Counted from the stretch's first letter, positions 8,701 through 16,641 are shown. The stretch: 52,155 bases of DNA from Fibrobacter sp. (GCA_017550445.1 JAFZOV010000028.1:1-52155), one strand, 5' to 3'. Translations and numbers: made by a program. Notes: a model not told the origin generated them from the letters alone.

Positions 8701-10025
8701 TCTAATTGACGCAATTTCGAACCATAGAAAGTAGGGCCCTCGGCAAGACGCTTGGTACGCGCCGCCTCAATCGGCTTTTGTTCAGGATCTGCCGACAGAA
8801 TCGAAATGTCCGTAGACTGTTCCACTGGATAAAAACCACCCTGAGCCGTTACGCCGGGACTAGTATAGTAGTCCGAATCAAATTCCCACTTACCGTCGCT
8901 ACTACGCGTAAACGGCATGTCGTAGCAACTCTTTTCGTTTACATTTTCAGTATAGTTAAACAGCTGGTTAAAGAACTTTTCATTTATAAAGCATTTTTCA
9001 CCGGCCTTAGCCAGTTTCGGTTTTTTCGTAGCGGGGTCCAAGGTGGATTCCACAAGTCCCGGAGTCACACCAATACAATTTCCAATTGCATCTATAGCGG
9101 TTTCCAAGTCAACCCCCTGTGCGCCCATTTGACACCCTTCACCGCCAGCAGAATAACAGGAGAACGACGGATGCAATTGAGCGTCAGTATCATAAATAAC
9201 GGCCACCAACGAATAGGAACAAGTTCCTTCGATTCCACCAATTTCGGCGGCACTGTAATAAAAGCCGTCAGCATTCGTTTTTTGTCCTTCGTCTGGTACA
9301 AAGAACAGGGTATCTACGCCCATACTGTAGAATAAGCCCAGCGGTATCGGCTGCGCCGTGGCAGCTAATTCCCAGTTGCCGTTCACGCCAATCATATCTT
9401 CGCGATTAATATCGTCTGCACGATAAAGCACAACATTATCGGTAATTTCTTCGTTCCAGAACACATAAGAATACCAGCCACACATATCCGCCACAGCAGT
9501 CATGGGCTTACCAGTCTTACCGCCATCCATACTGAGCATAGGCACCGAGGACATCCAATCGTCCATTTCTGGGGGAATCATCACAAAGAAATACTTTGCA
9601 TTAGGAGGTTCTGAAGAGACAACCGTCTTGCCAGGATCTTTGGGATCTTCGAAGATATAAATGTCACCCAGCGTACCACAAGGAATAGTTTCCTCGTTAT
9701 ATTGCACATGGCTTTGGTCCCATGTTTTTGACGTTACGCAATTGGAAGAAACGCAATAATCAGCATCTCTTTCTGAAATAAAAAAATTGGCATATTCAGG
9801 ATATATAGATAGTCCCTGTCCAATTCGACTACCACTAAGAGTCCACCAACCATCAGCATTTTTTTCAAATGGGGTATATCTACCATCTGCATAAGCATAA
9901 GCAGCGGTCCATGATTGAGGCGCTTGAAAATGCACAGTTCCTTCCGCACACAAAGCAAACGCATTCTGCACTCCAGCCATAGCAAGGAGCAACACAAAAA
10001 CAAAATTTTTCATCATCTTATACAT
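5745..10025 (-). CDS. Giant fibro-slime domain surface protein with sorting CTD
   Basis: This 1426-residue secreted protein has a signal peptide (ends near QNAFA). A fibro-slime domain lies around residues 500-640, recognised by the RFSFRGDDDIWVFIDNKLAV core followed by DLGGTH. Long beta-rich regions with many Cys pairs follow. The last 80 residues form a type A-like C-terminal sorting domain (MDLQGRIV ... GSYVVRIG ... VNVK). In F. succinogenes fibro-slime proteins are abundant at the cell surface and are linked to cellulose adhesion; the role here is by analogy. ATG 10025 is chosen because AGGAG lies 6-7 nt upstream; the TTG two codons earlier is too close. It is last in a three-gene set, 12 nt behind the barrel gene. 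Confidence 0.88.
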   Translation of the reverse strand: MYKMMKNFVFVLLLAMAGVQNAFALCAEGTVHFQAPQSWTAAYAYADGRYTPFEKNADGWWTLSGSRIGQGLSIYPEYANFFISERDADYCVSSNCVTSKTWDQSHVQYNEETIPCGTLGDIYIFEDPKDPGKTVVSSEPPNAKYFFVMIPPEMDDWMSSVPMLSMDGGKTGKPMTAVADMCGWYSYVFWNEEITDNVVLYRADDINREDMIGVNGNWELAATAQPIPLGLFYSMGVDTLFFVPDEGQKTNADGFYYSAAEIGGIEGTCSYSLVAVIYDTDAQLHPSFSCYSAGGEGCQMGAQGVDLETAIDAIGNCIGVTPGLVESTLDPATKKPKLAKAGEKCFINEKFFNQLFNYTENVNEKSCYDMPFTRSSDGKWEFDSDYYTSPGVTAQGGFYPVEQSTDISILSADPEQKPIEAARTKRLAEGPTFYGSKLRQLDPDEGAPLIDLACNGPGWDKGHDCTGLFADGAYTEDALEEWFDLGSYDCVFGWSGCYDAPAGWPYFKENSETPTASGYGNGGYPRWTSKTGRNQHFCFESHAKFTYQPGQRFSFRGDDDIWVFIDNKLAVDLGGTHLAAPGYVDLDRFDGLSGKLVAGNQYDIDIFFCDRRTTMSNVRIKTNMYIRQKSAIDIKKVVDEKDGTSYRVCYSRTADGSCAAAMGGLAKIDTVCETSITDVGIKVSYTLVRGNTINSEPVEDFVDVSTPGVYMCGIDLNNLTNPSVNTSKICLNPGRYSLFMNIEGKSQKVTSFRVASGNVDVVYRDAYVKSADDEIVDTISLQTTALGGELVPVYISNVEEPLETGKPLEVFPQDASGMVYTLSYSDAMDVYYKDDSGELKLLTSGQKRMVGESGIDTVYATVPMKNLTEPIQTFKIKVSGSEKALSISYYLPKLTFVSSSDPTTANQERGQQPNDDGTYDERWVGSVYDLYVAILKPDVNGKYYFCQQECNGIQIHKGIETSPKIEFVSDTIAFINGIATVSVRSLRDYRYDPDPEFDNPATIAVEYNDAVETTYSPIYFRQSPVPYPIMADVFDVHGTLPAQKYNIPEPYFSMNYEYLDGIADSVAIYFNRAIHKDSLPNKVCVLWDSASAEAHNPYEEGFSTSAKENLVYCNALISVSRDNIDCSSKKDGYCSNLVTVGGVALSKEVKTAGVGKVYAYSAFEDKGKIVKQSFVGSLTDRIAPVPLRAELFSMKNAKGEATGRDSLVLTLSEPVVLKTDSKKRVALGFYLNSVKSEADRYVTKSVESELDPSITTDGALGKVRFVYDSKKLAPQAGDYVRLLADLDKVYWTDQVKLSSKDTLRAKADADYHWNSPTAYNETVRLPSPWVPVVKEGSSNNGEEKSQEGDEEFAEPSFRIKMVGPFQFKIVMDEPASALQKSYAVMDLQGRIVQRGKITSAETVVPALGSGSYVVRIGLAMRRVNVK

Positions 10026-10037
10026 TTTCAAGCTCCT

Positions 10038-11231
10038 TTAAATAAACCAGTAAGCAATGTTGAACTGCCACTGCCATGTCTTGGGAGAATCATCGGCATC
10101 GCTAAGATCCGTAATGCCATACACAAAACGCAGCCCAATATCGAGCATCGTCTTTCCGATGGGCCGCATTCCGCCGATTCCGTACACCGTCGCAAACTCA
10201 AAGGTGTTAAAGCAATTGTGATCTCTAAATTCTTCGGTACCGTAAATATCCGTCACCGAGAACTTGGTCTTGGAATACAGATTAAACGACATCATGGGAC
10301 CCGCTTCAAGGTAAACTCTGGAGGGGAACATAAAGCGCAAGGCAAGAGGCACGTCGATATTCATCTGGCGCGTATAATACTTCATCTTGATATCGGACTT
10401 TTCGGGCTGGCGGGATTCATCGTCCCAATACAGTCTTACCGACACATCGGATTCGCCGTCACCGCGTCTCGATGCAAGAGCCAAATCGGCTCGGACTCCA
10501 AAATAGGAGTTTAGTAGGAACAAGCCACTGAAGCCCACATTGGCGCCCAAGCCCCAATAGTTGGCCATGATATCGTTTGTTCCCTTGACTTTCAATTGGT
10601 AGCCCTCGCCCGATTCGATATTGTCGAAACCGAACTTGGTGCTATGGAAATCGTTGTAGGTGGCCGAAACAATGAGACCGGCCCAGAAACGCTTCATGCC
10701 AGAATCGTTTGACTTTGGGGCGGGGGCTGCTGGGGCTGCTTTTGGCGCAGCTTCCTTAGCTGCGGGAGCGGGCTTCTCGACGGGTTTTGCAACCGGTTGA
10801 GGAGCCGGTTTTTCAGCCGGCTTTTCGGCAGACTTTGCGGCGGCGGGCTGCGGAGCAGGTTCTGCAGGTTTCGCAGCGGGTTTTTGTTCCACCGGCTGTG
10901 CCTCGGGCTTAGCCTCCACCGGAGCAGGCTGAGGAACCGGGGCCGGGGCGGGCTGTGCTACGGGTTGCACAGGAGCAGGCGTCGGTTCGGCAACCGGCTG
11001 AGGAGCAGGTTGCGGTGCAGGAGCCGGGGCGGGTTTAGACGCCAGTGCAGGCTTATTCGGAGCAGGCTTAGCGGCCGACTTTGGAACTGGTTTAGGTTGC
11101 GGGGCCGGTTTCGGCTGTTCAACCACCTTGGGTTTGGCAACGACAGCGTCATCCCACAAGTCATCTTGAGCAAATGCAGAGAAAGCGAGCAACAAAGTGC
11201 CCGCACAGACTATATTACGTATTGTTTTCAT
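10038..11231 (-). CDS. Pro/Ala/Lys-rich outer membrane beta-barrel protein
   Basis: The 397-residue protein has a signal peptide (cleavage after FSAFA, near residue 21). A low-complexity region of about 150 residues follows, made of PAP, PQP, KPA and VAQP words; such stretches in TonB-like proteins span the periplasm or bind peptidoglycan. The C-terminal part (about residues 180-397) is an outer membrane beta-barrel with alternating aromatic and polar residues and ends in the aromatic WFI. Function unknown. It sits between a lipoprotein gene (9 nt upstream) and the fibro-slime giant (12 nt downstream), so the three products may form one envelope assembly. The Pro-rich region is likely to differ in length between strains. 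Confidence 0.82.
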   Translation of the reverse strand: MKTIRNIVCAGTLLLAFSAFAQDDLWDDAVVAKPKVVEQPKPAPQPKPVPKSAAKPAPNKPALASKPAPAPAPQPAPQPVAEPTPAPVQPVAQPAPAPVPQPAPVEAKPEAQPVEQKPAAKPAEPAPQPAAAKSAEKPAEKPAPQPVAKPVEKPAPAAKEAAPKAAPAAPAPKSNDSGMKRFWAGLIVSATYNDFHSTKFGFDNIESGEGYQLKVKGTNDIMANYWGLGANVGFSGLFLLNSYFGVRADLALASRRGDGESDVSVRLYWDDESRQPEKSDIKMKYYTRQMNIDVPLALRFMFPSRVYLEAGPMMSFNLYSKTKFSVTDIYGTEEFRDHNCFNTFEFATVYGIGGMRPIGKTMLDIGLRFVYGITDLSDADDSPKTWQWQFNIAYWFI

Positions 11232-11240
11232 AATTTCCTA

Positions 11241-11726
11241 TTAGTACAGCTTCTTCATGTCAGTAAGTTCGCCAGCCTTTTCATGGAAAAGAACCAGCGA
11301 GCCGCCCTGCAACTTTTTGAAGACCGCAGTCAGTTTCGCAACAACGGGGGCTTCTTCAAAACCGATTTCGTTGTAGGCTGTTTCGCCAATCACAATTCCC
11401 ACGTTCATCAGGTCCGGAGACTTGCGACGCAGGTAATTCAAAAGGTCTTCATCGTTATTCAGAATATCCGTTGCGGTCGGCTTTTCAAGTTCGGCCGGGT
11501 CACGAGTACTGACCAAAAGCGGATACATTTCGTCAGAAATAACCTGTTTAGAATTGAGGTAGAAGGTATTGCCCACAAACAGGCTAATGGAGTCATTTAA
11601 AACCTGGCGCACTTCTAGGATTACATCACTCTGCGAAGATGCTTCCTGGATTTCGAGTTTAGACGGACCGCAAGCCATAAAAGCCAGCGAAACGACAGAC
11701 AGGACTGCTAGGGCAAGTTTCTTCAT
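11241..11726 (-). CDS. Lipoprotein, first gene of the fibro-slime operon
   Basis: The 161-residue protein begins with a lipoprotein signal peptide (MKKLALAVLSVVSLAF) and a lipobox ending at Cys19 (FMAC). The mature part is a small alpha/beta domain with no recognised family. ATG 11726 has GAGGTG upstream, and a TATCTTTG -7 box lies 23 nt before the start, so this gene has a normal leader. The downstream barrel gene starts only 9 nt after its stop. As the promoter-proximal gene of the set, it probably anchors or aids assembly of the barrel and the fibro-slime protein; this is inference from context only. Confidence 0.82.
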   Translation of the reverse strand: MKKLALAVLSVVSLAFMACGPSKLEIQEASSQSDVILEVRQVLNDSISLFVGNTFYLNSKQVISDEMYPLLVSTRDPAELEKPTATDILNNDEDLLNYLRRKSPDLMNVGIVIGETAYNEIGFEEAPVVAKLTAVFKKLQGGSLVLFHEKAGELTDMKKLY

Positions 11727-11749
11727 ATTTTCACCTCTTTATTATGTAG

Positions 11750-11757
11750 CAAAGATA
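11750..11757 (-). promoter_or_regulatory. Putative -7 box (TATCTTTG) of the lipoprotein operon
   Basis: TATCTTTG lies on the minus strand 23 nt before the lipoprotein ATG, with a Shine-Dalgarno in between. No matching -33 element was found. Confidence 0.45.
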
Positions 11758-11805
11758 TATTTTTTTTTAAGAAATCGTGAAAATATTTGTCTGTAATGAG
11801 GTCTT

Positions 11806-12648
11806 TTAGCTGTATTTCAAAATATCCAGGGCCCGTTCAATGAGTTCGGGTTTCAAGTCAAAAATGCGGCTCAAAGTTTCAACGCGAGACGATTCCTCGA
11901 TTTTTTCGATGCGGGAACCATTGGCATCGCGAGTCACAAGGTTGCCCTTCTGGAAATAATACTGCACGCCCCTTTCGCGGTCCAGGCGATTCAGTACCGG
12001 ATAAGTCATCATTTCCCGGTAAAAGCTTTCGTTCCAGTGTTGCTTGAATTCTTCGACGGACACGCCCTCCACAGGGTATTCAAATCGAAGTTTCATAGGA
12101 GCGCCAGCACCACCTGTCCATAAAGCCATGCTGTCCATAGTCGGGCGGTCCAGCCTTACACAGTTCGGAACCAAAGGAAAAAACGCCGAACCCGTACCGA
12201 ACGGAGTCGGGAGCGGAATCGGAAGCGGGTCGAAGATGAGATAGCCGGGATCGAATAAATATTCTGCTTTATGGATTGTCGCGCCTTCGGCTCGCAATGA
12301 CGTATGAGTGTCATCCTGAGCGAAGGCATGAAATGCCGAAGTCGAAGGATCGTCGTCGGGTAGAATAAGGGCGCAGTGGATATTACGTTCCTTGCGCTTA
12401 TGGCCCATGACAAGACGCGGATTCAAGCCCATGTCTTTAAAAACCTGGTACAAGTGCCAAGTCATGCTAAAGCAGGTACCGCCCCCCATCCAAGCATCTA
12501 CATCGTTCTGGAAACTATCATCCAGCTTTTGAGCAGCAGTAGAACTCCCTGTTGACTCCAGACGAATAATTTTCGTCAGGTTCTCGTAGGTGACTTTGGA
12601 CAGCTTATCGCAAATGTCCTGGATTTTTTTCCACTGTTCAGGGAGCAT
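11806..12648 (-). CDS. Arylamine N-acetyltransferase-like protein with in-frame repeats
   Basis: The 280-residue protein shows the order of an NAT/transglutaminase-fold Cys-His-Asp triad: Cys59 in GGGTCF, His91 in NIHCALIL and Asp133 in LFDPGY. This suggests CoA-dependent acyl transfer, with substrate unknown. Between the His and Asp strands, residues about 101-128 are encoded by two dispersed palindromic repeats (12271-12302 and 12308-12351), read in frame with no stop. In NATs this is a strand-loop region near the active site, so the insert may be a tolerated surface loop or may damage activity. The ATG is 4 nt from a TAAATTTG box and has no Shine-Dalgarno. Transglutaminase-like function is the alternative. 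Confidence 0.7.
   Translation of the reverse strand: MLPEQWKKIQDICDKLSKVTYENLTKIIRLESTGSSTAAQKLDDSFQNDVDAWMGGGTCFSMTWHLYQVFKDMGLNPRLVMGHKRKERNIHCALILPDDDPSTSAFHAFAQDDTHTSLRAEGATIHKAEYLFDPGYLIFDPLPIPLPTPFGTGSAFFPLVPNCVRLDRPTMDSMALWTGGAGAPMKLRFEYPVEGVSVEEFKQHWNESFYREMMTYPVLNRLDRERGVQYYFQKGNLVTRDANGSRIEKIEESSRVETLSRIFDLKPELIERALDILKYS
12271..12302 (+). repeat. Dispersed palindrome, family A, inside the NAT-like gene
   Basis: ATGGATTG (one base off GGATTGC), TCGCGCCTTCGG, CTCGCAATGACG. It is nearly identical to the intergenic copy at 12976-13007 (three or four differences). Here it is translated in frame on the minus strand. Confidence 0.88.
12308..12351 (+). repeat. Dispersed repeat, family C (GTCATCCTGAGCG...), inside the NAT-like gene
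   Basis: GTCATCCTGAGCGAAGGCAT followed by GAAATGCCGAAGTCGAAGGATC. GCAT/ATGC and GGCAT/ATGCC arms form a hairpin. It abuts the family A copy, so two elements of different families sit next to each other in one reading frame. No second copy of family C was seen in this window. Confidence 0.7.
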
Positions 12649-12652
12649 AGGA

Positions 12653-12660
12653 CAAATTTA
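12653..12660 (-). promoter_or_regulatory. Putative -7 box (TAAATTTG) of the NAT-like gene
   Basis: TAAATTTG on the minus strand ends 4 nt before the ATG, so the transcript would be leaderless. No -33 match was seen. Confidence 0.45.
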
Positions 12661-12975
12661 GCTAATAGAAGTGAATTATAGCGTGCGAAGCTCTCTTGCG
12701 GCGTTTTTTACGGTCATTTTTCAGGGGGAGGGCATATAAATCCAATAATTTCGTTAAATTATATGCATTTGTTAATTTATCTACAACCAATTATTCGTCA
12801 AACGAGCATATAAAAAACACCTTTAACAAAAATTATATGCATAAACAACCAAATAAACCTTAAAAGAGTTCAAAAAAGTAAGTTAATTTGTATGCAAAAT
12901 ACATATAAATCAGGCTATAAATCCATTTTATATACACACCCCCTATTTTACGCCCTGTTTTCGGAGCAGACCACA
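12661..12975. other. AT-rich intergenic region with repeated ATATGCAT words
   Basis: About 315 nt without a supportable gene. AAATTATATGCAT occurs twice (12756-12768 and 12830-12842), and GCATATAAA-type words occur near 12732 and 12806 with related words near 12890. No -33/-7 pair or long hairpin is convincing. It may hold binding sites for an unknown regulator, or be decayed sequence. Confidence 0.4.
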
Positions 12976-13007
12976 ATGGATTGCCACGCCTTTGGCTCGC
13001 AATGACG
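12976..13007 (+). repeat. Dispersed palindrome, family A, downstream of azlD
   Basis: ATGGATTGCCACGCC, TTTGG, CTCGCAATGACG. It ends 3 nt before the azlD stop codon on the opposite strand and may act as a 3' hairpin for the azlCD transcript. Confidence 0.85.
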
Positions 13008-13010
13008 TAC

Positions 13011-13328
13011 TTAAAGCAGCATGGAAATTCCGTCGACGCCGAGGACAGTGAGGCAGGCGACAACGGCAACACCTACAAGGCCTTGACCGAGAAGCGAGGC
13101 GATAACCGCCGCCACCAGGGCGCAGGCGCCCGAAAGCACGCTGTTGGTTGAATAGAGAATCGCAGGCACAGTCATCGCAGCAAGTACCGTATAGGGCACA
13201 TACGCCAAGAACGAACGCCAGAAGCGGCTCTTGATTTTACCCTTCAACAGCACGAACGGAATCGCGCGCAACAGGTAAGTCACGCCCGCCATCACGAGCA
13301 GGAACAAGAAGTAATCTCTTATGTGCAT
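13011..13328 (-). CDS. azlD: AzlD-family branched-chain amino acid transport subunit
   Basis: The 105-residue integral membrane protein has about three to four hydrophobic segments and family features (YLLRAIPF near the N-terminus, AYVPYTVLAAMTVPAIL in the middle). AzlD is the small partner of AzlC in exporters of branched-chain amino acids and some analogues. The ATG at 13328 lies within the last codons of azlC (10-nt overlap) and has a good GGAGGA ribosome site, so the two are translationally coupled. A dispersed palindrome follows the stop. Confidence 0.88.
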   Translation of the reverse strand: MHIRDYFLFLLVMAGVTYLLRAIPFVLLKGKIKSRFWRSFLAYVPYTVLAAMTVPAILYSTNSVLSGACALVAAVIASLLGQGLVGVAVVACLTVLGVDGISMLL

Positions 13329-14047
13329 GATTCCTCCTGCGAGTCGCCTTCATTGGATTCATCGTCTTTAATCGGGAAGAATGCAGCGCCCAAGAGCGAT
13401 GCCACCAGCGCGCAAATGATAATCGCAAAGCCAACCGTCACGCCGCTCAAAGCCGGCACAAACTTGAACGCCAAACTGCAAGCAATTGCAATCAGTACCG
13501 CGATAAACGTGGGGCGATGCACCTTCATTTGCGGAACCACAATCGCAACAAACATGCCGTACAAAGCGACCCCCAAAGCGTTCGTCACCACCGCCGGCAA
13601 AATTTCGCCGCAAATCGCACCGCACAAAGTACCCGAAGACCAGCCGATATAGGGCAAAGTCATAAGCCCTGCAAAATAACGGGCCGTCACGGGTTCGCTT
13701 TGGCTTACCGCAAGCGCATAAATTTCATCGGTGATACCCGTCGCCAAAAGCAGGCGCTTGAACGTACCGAAACTAGGCGAAACCTTCTGCGACAGGGAAA
13801 TGGCCATCAGGCTGTAACGTAAGTTGATAAAGAACGTGGCAATCGCCATTTCAATAAAAGTGCCGGCGGCATCGGACATAATCTGGAGCCCGGCAAACTG
13901 CCCGGCCGAAGTCAGATTCGTCATCGAAATAAAGGTGACCAGCGGCCAGCTTAAAAGCTTGGACCCGGCAATTCCGAACGAGAAAGACACGGCAAAGTAG
14001 CCGAGTCCAATCGGAAGTCCGTCTTTTACACCATTTGAAAATTTCAT
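13319..14047 (-). CDS. azlC: AzlC-family branched-chain amino acid exporter
   Basis: The 242-residue membrane protein matches the AzlC family (MKFSNGVKDGLPIGLGYFAV start; NLTSAGQFAGLQ; FFINLRYSLMAISLSQ; GITDEIYALA). It is the large subunit of the AzlCD exporter, which also confers 4-azaleucine resistance in Bacillus. ATG 14047 is chosen over the upstream in-frame start at 14149 because it matches the family N-terminus and because a TATATTTG box ends 5 nt before it, with TTTG a further 20 nt upstream. That makes the transcript essentially leaderless. A charged C-terminal tail overlaps azlD. Confidence 0.9.
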   Translation of the reverse strand: MKFSNGVKDGLPIGLGYFAVSFSFGIAGSKLLSWPLVTFISMTNLTSAGQFAGLQIMSDAAGTFIEMAIATFFINLRYSLMAISLSQKVSPSFGTFKRLLLATGITDEIYALAVSQSEPVTARYFAGLMTLPYIGWSSGTLCGAICGEILPAVVTNALGVALYGMFVAIVVPQMKVHRPTFIAVLIAIACSLAFKFVPALSGVTVGFAIIICALVASLLGAAFFPIKDDESNEGDSQEESCT

Positions 14048-14052
14048 GGGCG

Positions 14053-14084
14053 CAAATATAGGAAATCCTATGCGAATATGCAAA
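14053..14084 (-). promoter_or_regulatory. azlCD promoter, TTTG-N20-TATATTTG
   Basis: On the minus strand TTTG (14081-14084) and TATATTTG (14053-14060) are 20 nt apart, which is the Bacteroidetes -33/-7 arrangement. Only 5 nt separate the -7 box from the ATG. Confidence 0.65.
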
Positions 14085-14108
14085 TCTATGCAAAATGTAA
14101 TACGAGAG

Positions 14109-14135
14109 AAAAACCAGGCGAATTGCCTGGTTTTC
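14109..14135 (-). terminator. Terminator of the GH5 cellulase gene
   Basis: AAACCAGGC / GCCTGGTTT with a 5-nt loop, followed on the minus strand by TTCTCTC. It lies 50 nt after the cellulase stop codon. Confidence 0.85.
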
Positions 14136-14184
14136 ATTAAAATCGTCATTTCGACTTGTGCGTCGGAATCTAAACGACGAACGA

Positions 14185-16506
14185 TTATTTAATTGCGATT
14201 CGACGAGTCAAGCTATTGGAACCCGAACGCACGCGCACAATGTAGTTTCCCTGGCGCAAGCATTCGAGGGCAACCGAACCCTTCACCTGCTTGAAACTTG
14301 CCACCGGACGGCCCTGCAGGTCGAACACATTAACGTCAGCCCATTCGACACCGCCGACAAGAAGCATGCGGCCATTAACTTCAAGCGTCATCGAGCCCAT
14401 GTTCTGAGCAACAATACCCGTTGTTCCTTCAGAGCTATATGCAACGTCCGAACTAGAATACCACGCCATAGAGCTGCTTGTTTCTGCAACAGACGAACTG
14501 CTTGCTACGCTAGACGAAGACATCACCGAGCTGGAAGACGCAACAGAGCTACTGGACTTCGCGGAACTGGAAGATGCAACAGAGCTACTGGACTTCGCGG
14601 AGCTAGAAGATGCGACAGAGCTACTGGACTTCGCGGAGCTAGAAGATGCAACAGAGCTACTGGACTTTGCAGAACTAGAAGACGCGACAGAGCTACTGGA
14701 CTTTGCAGAGCTAGAAGACACGACAGAGCTGCTGGATTTTGCAGAGCTAGAAGACGCGACAGAGCTGCTGGACTTCGCAGAGCTAGAAGACGCAACGGAG
14801 CTGGAAGAGCGCACCGCAGAACTAGAAGATGTCGGAAGCGCAATCGCCATTCCCGTACAACGAACATCGTCAACATACAAGTAGTTCAGGCTCGGCTGAT
14901 CGCCCTTGACTTCCCAGGTGAGCTTATTGATACGCTTTTGAGAAAGATCCACCGGTTCGGGCCATGCTTCCTGCGAGAGCATATCCCAAGGAATCGTCAC
15001 CGTTGTCCAGGTGCTAGACGCAGACTTATGAATCTGATGATATCCATAATCCAAAACGTCCATATCTTCGGCCTTAAAGTTATGGGCGGCACCCTTGTAC
15101 TTATAGGTAATCTGCTTGCAAGCGGACAAATCGTAAGCCGTCATCTTTGCGTTCAGCGAAAGTCCCAAAGCCACATACGGGTCATACAAGTTATCACCCT
15201 GCGAGAGCTTGATTCCTGTAATGCCTGCCACATACTTGGTAGAGTTTCCGGCCTTGGAACCAGCGAAAACCACATTGTAGCCGCCGCGTGCGCCTTCGCT
15301 ATTGGAAATCGTTGAAGCGCCAAAATCACCGTCGTCGGTGTAGGCATACCATTCGCCACCGGTAAAGGTGTAGTTGTCTCCATCTTCCAAGTCGTCGATA
15401 TAGTCGGTAGTACCTGCCGGCTGCACATAGCTAGAAGAACTTGCGGCAGAGCTGCTGGAGGCCGGAGCGCCGTCACATGCCGTGTAGGATTTGGGGAGCG
15501 AGGCGAACACATTGGAATTCACCCACTGACCGCTCGTAGTATAGGACGGATTGTTCGCACTGCCGGTATAATAAGAGGCGTCTTCATCCTTATTGGATAC
15601 AGACCAGTTCGCACCGGAAAGCTTATGCGTTTTCATCCAATTGTACCAAGTGGTGCTGTTGGATGCATTGTAGCCGCCGTTACCCGAAGCATCGACTGTA
15701 CCCCATTCGGTCACGAACACAGAAAGGCCGCTGTTCATTGCCGAAACTGCATTTTTACCTTCTTCTGTGGTGTAGTGCGAACCGGCATAGTAGTGGAAAG
15801 TGTAGGCGACGTTATTCTTGGAGTCGCTAACAGGGTTGCTCGCCGCTTCGTTCGGGTACTGGTCCCAGCTGCGGTTACCCACCACAATCAGGTTGTCCGA
15901 ATATTGGCGAATGGTCTTCACCACTTCATCAGCATAGGTCTTGATGGAGGCCCAGGACTGATTTTGCAACGGTTCATTGAAGATTTCAAAAATCACATTG
16001 TCATAGCCGCCCCACTTCTGGGCCATGGTTGCAAAAAACGTCTTTGCATTATTCACATTATCGGCAGCATGGTGGCTATGGTAGTCGATAATCACATAGA
16101 TGTCATTGTCGATAGCGGCCTGCACCACGGTATTCATCAGGCCCTGGTAATAGCCGGTATTCGTAAAGTAGTTACCAGCGTACCAGTCTTCGTCAACACC
16201 CATCGGGGCGCGAATCAGCTGGATGTTCTGTTCCCTGACCAGCTTGTCCACATGTTCGGCAGTCCAGAAGGGAGCGCCCACATCGCTCGAAATACTCCAG
16301 AAAAGGCTCATGCCCTGCACAGCAACTTCATTACCACTTGTAACGCCCTTGCATGCGCCATAAATCTGACCCTTGCCGCTGGAGTTTTTACCAGCCTGCA
16401 ACTGACCGTAAGCACTTACCGGACCCACGCGGCCAAAAGAAAGGGAAACAAGGCCCATGGCGAGTACGCCCAAGCCCAACATCTTTGCGCTAAAATTGAT
16501 TGCCAT
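14185..16506 (-). CDS. GH5 endoglucanase with CBM, Ser-rich linkers and sorting CTD
   Basis: The 773-residue secreted enzyme has a signal peptide (about residues 1-25) and a GH5 catalytic domain (about 50-350) with acid/base Glu178 in FEIFNEP and nucleophile Glu267 in FVTEWG. It should cut beta-1,4-glucan internally. A short Ser linker leads to a beta-sandwich carbohydrate-binding module (about 364-550, CBM11-like; DDLEDGDNY start, YLYVDDVRC end). A long linker of SSSSSVASSSSAK repeats (about 562-685) follows, then a type A-like sorting domain ending in RRIAIK. ATG 16506 is chosen for the GAGG upstream and the normal signal peptide; a start 18 nt earlier is possible. A TAAATTTG box lies 28 nt upstream. 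Confidence 0.92.
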   Translation of the reverse strand: MAINFSAKMLGLGVLAMGLVSLSFGRVGPVSAYGQLQAGKNSSGKGQIYGACKGVTSGNEVAVQGMSLFWSISSDVGAPFWTAEHVDKLVREQNIQLIRAPMGVDEDWYAGNYFTNTGYYQGLMNTVVQAAIDNDIYVIIDYHSHHAADNVNNAKTFFATMAQKWGGYDNVIFEIFNEPLQNQSWASIKTYADEVVKTIRQYSDNLIVVGNRSWDQYPNEAASNPVSDSKNNVAYTFHYYAGSHYTTEEGKNAVSAMNSGLSVFVTEWGTVDASGNGGYNASNSTTWYNWMKTHKLSGANWSVSNKDEDASYYTGSANNPSYTTSGQWVNSNVFASLPKSYTACDGAPASSSSAASSSSYVQPAGTTDYIDDLEDGDNYTFTGGEWYAYTDDGDFGASTISNSEGARGGYNVVFAGSKAGNSTKYVAGITGIKLSQGDNLYDPYVALGLSLNAKMTAYDLSACKQITYKYKGAAHNFKAEDMDVLDYGYHQIHKSASSTWTTVTIPWDMLSQEAWPEPVDLSQKRINKLTWEVKGDQPSLNYLYVDDVRCTGMAIALPTSSSSAVRSSSSVASSSSAKSSSSVASSSSAKSSSSVVSSSSAKSSSSVASSSSAKSSSSVASSSSAKSSSSVASSSSAKSSSSVASSSSAKSSSSVASSSSVMSSSSVASSSSVAETSSSMAWYSSSDVAYSSEGTTGIVAQNMGSMTLEVNGRMLLVGGVEWADVNVFDLQGRPVASFKQVKGSVALECLRQGNYIVRVRSGSNSLTRRIAIK

Positions 16507-16534
16507 ACATCCTCTTTTTACCAATTTTCGCAGA

Positions 16535-16542
16535 CAAATTTA
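16535..16542 (-). promoter_or_regulatory. Putative -7 box (TAAATTTG) of the GH5 gene
   Basis: TAAATTTG on the minus strand, 28 nt from the ATG, with a Shine-Dalgarno in the leader. No -33 match. Confidence 0.45.
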
Positions 16543-16615
16543 GATTAATGGGCTCATTTTTCCACGTGATTTCAAGCACATAAGAAATTGATAATGTTTA
16601 CGTGCGTAGACACAC

Positions 16616-16641
16616 AAAAAAAGCCCGGCGGTAAGCCAGGC
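16616..16641 (-). terminator. Terminator of the small exported protein gene
   Basis: GCCTGGC / GCCGGGC stem (one G-U pair) followed on the minus strand by a run of seven T. It lies 30 nt after the stop codon at 16671. Confidence 0.8.

Noticed and set aside
10025..10031. TTG start for the fibro-slime gene
   Set aside because: The ATG at 10025 has AGGAG at the correct distance; the TTG would sit almost on the ribosome site.
14450..14820. Possible CRISPR-like regular repeat
   Set aside because: The repeat is in frame and encodes the Ser/Ala/Lys linker of the GH5 protein; there are no unique spacers.
14158..15315. Arg-rich open frame opposite the GH5 linker
   Set aside because: Complement of Ser-rich repeat codons; no start signal.
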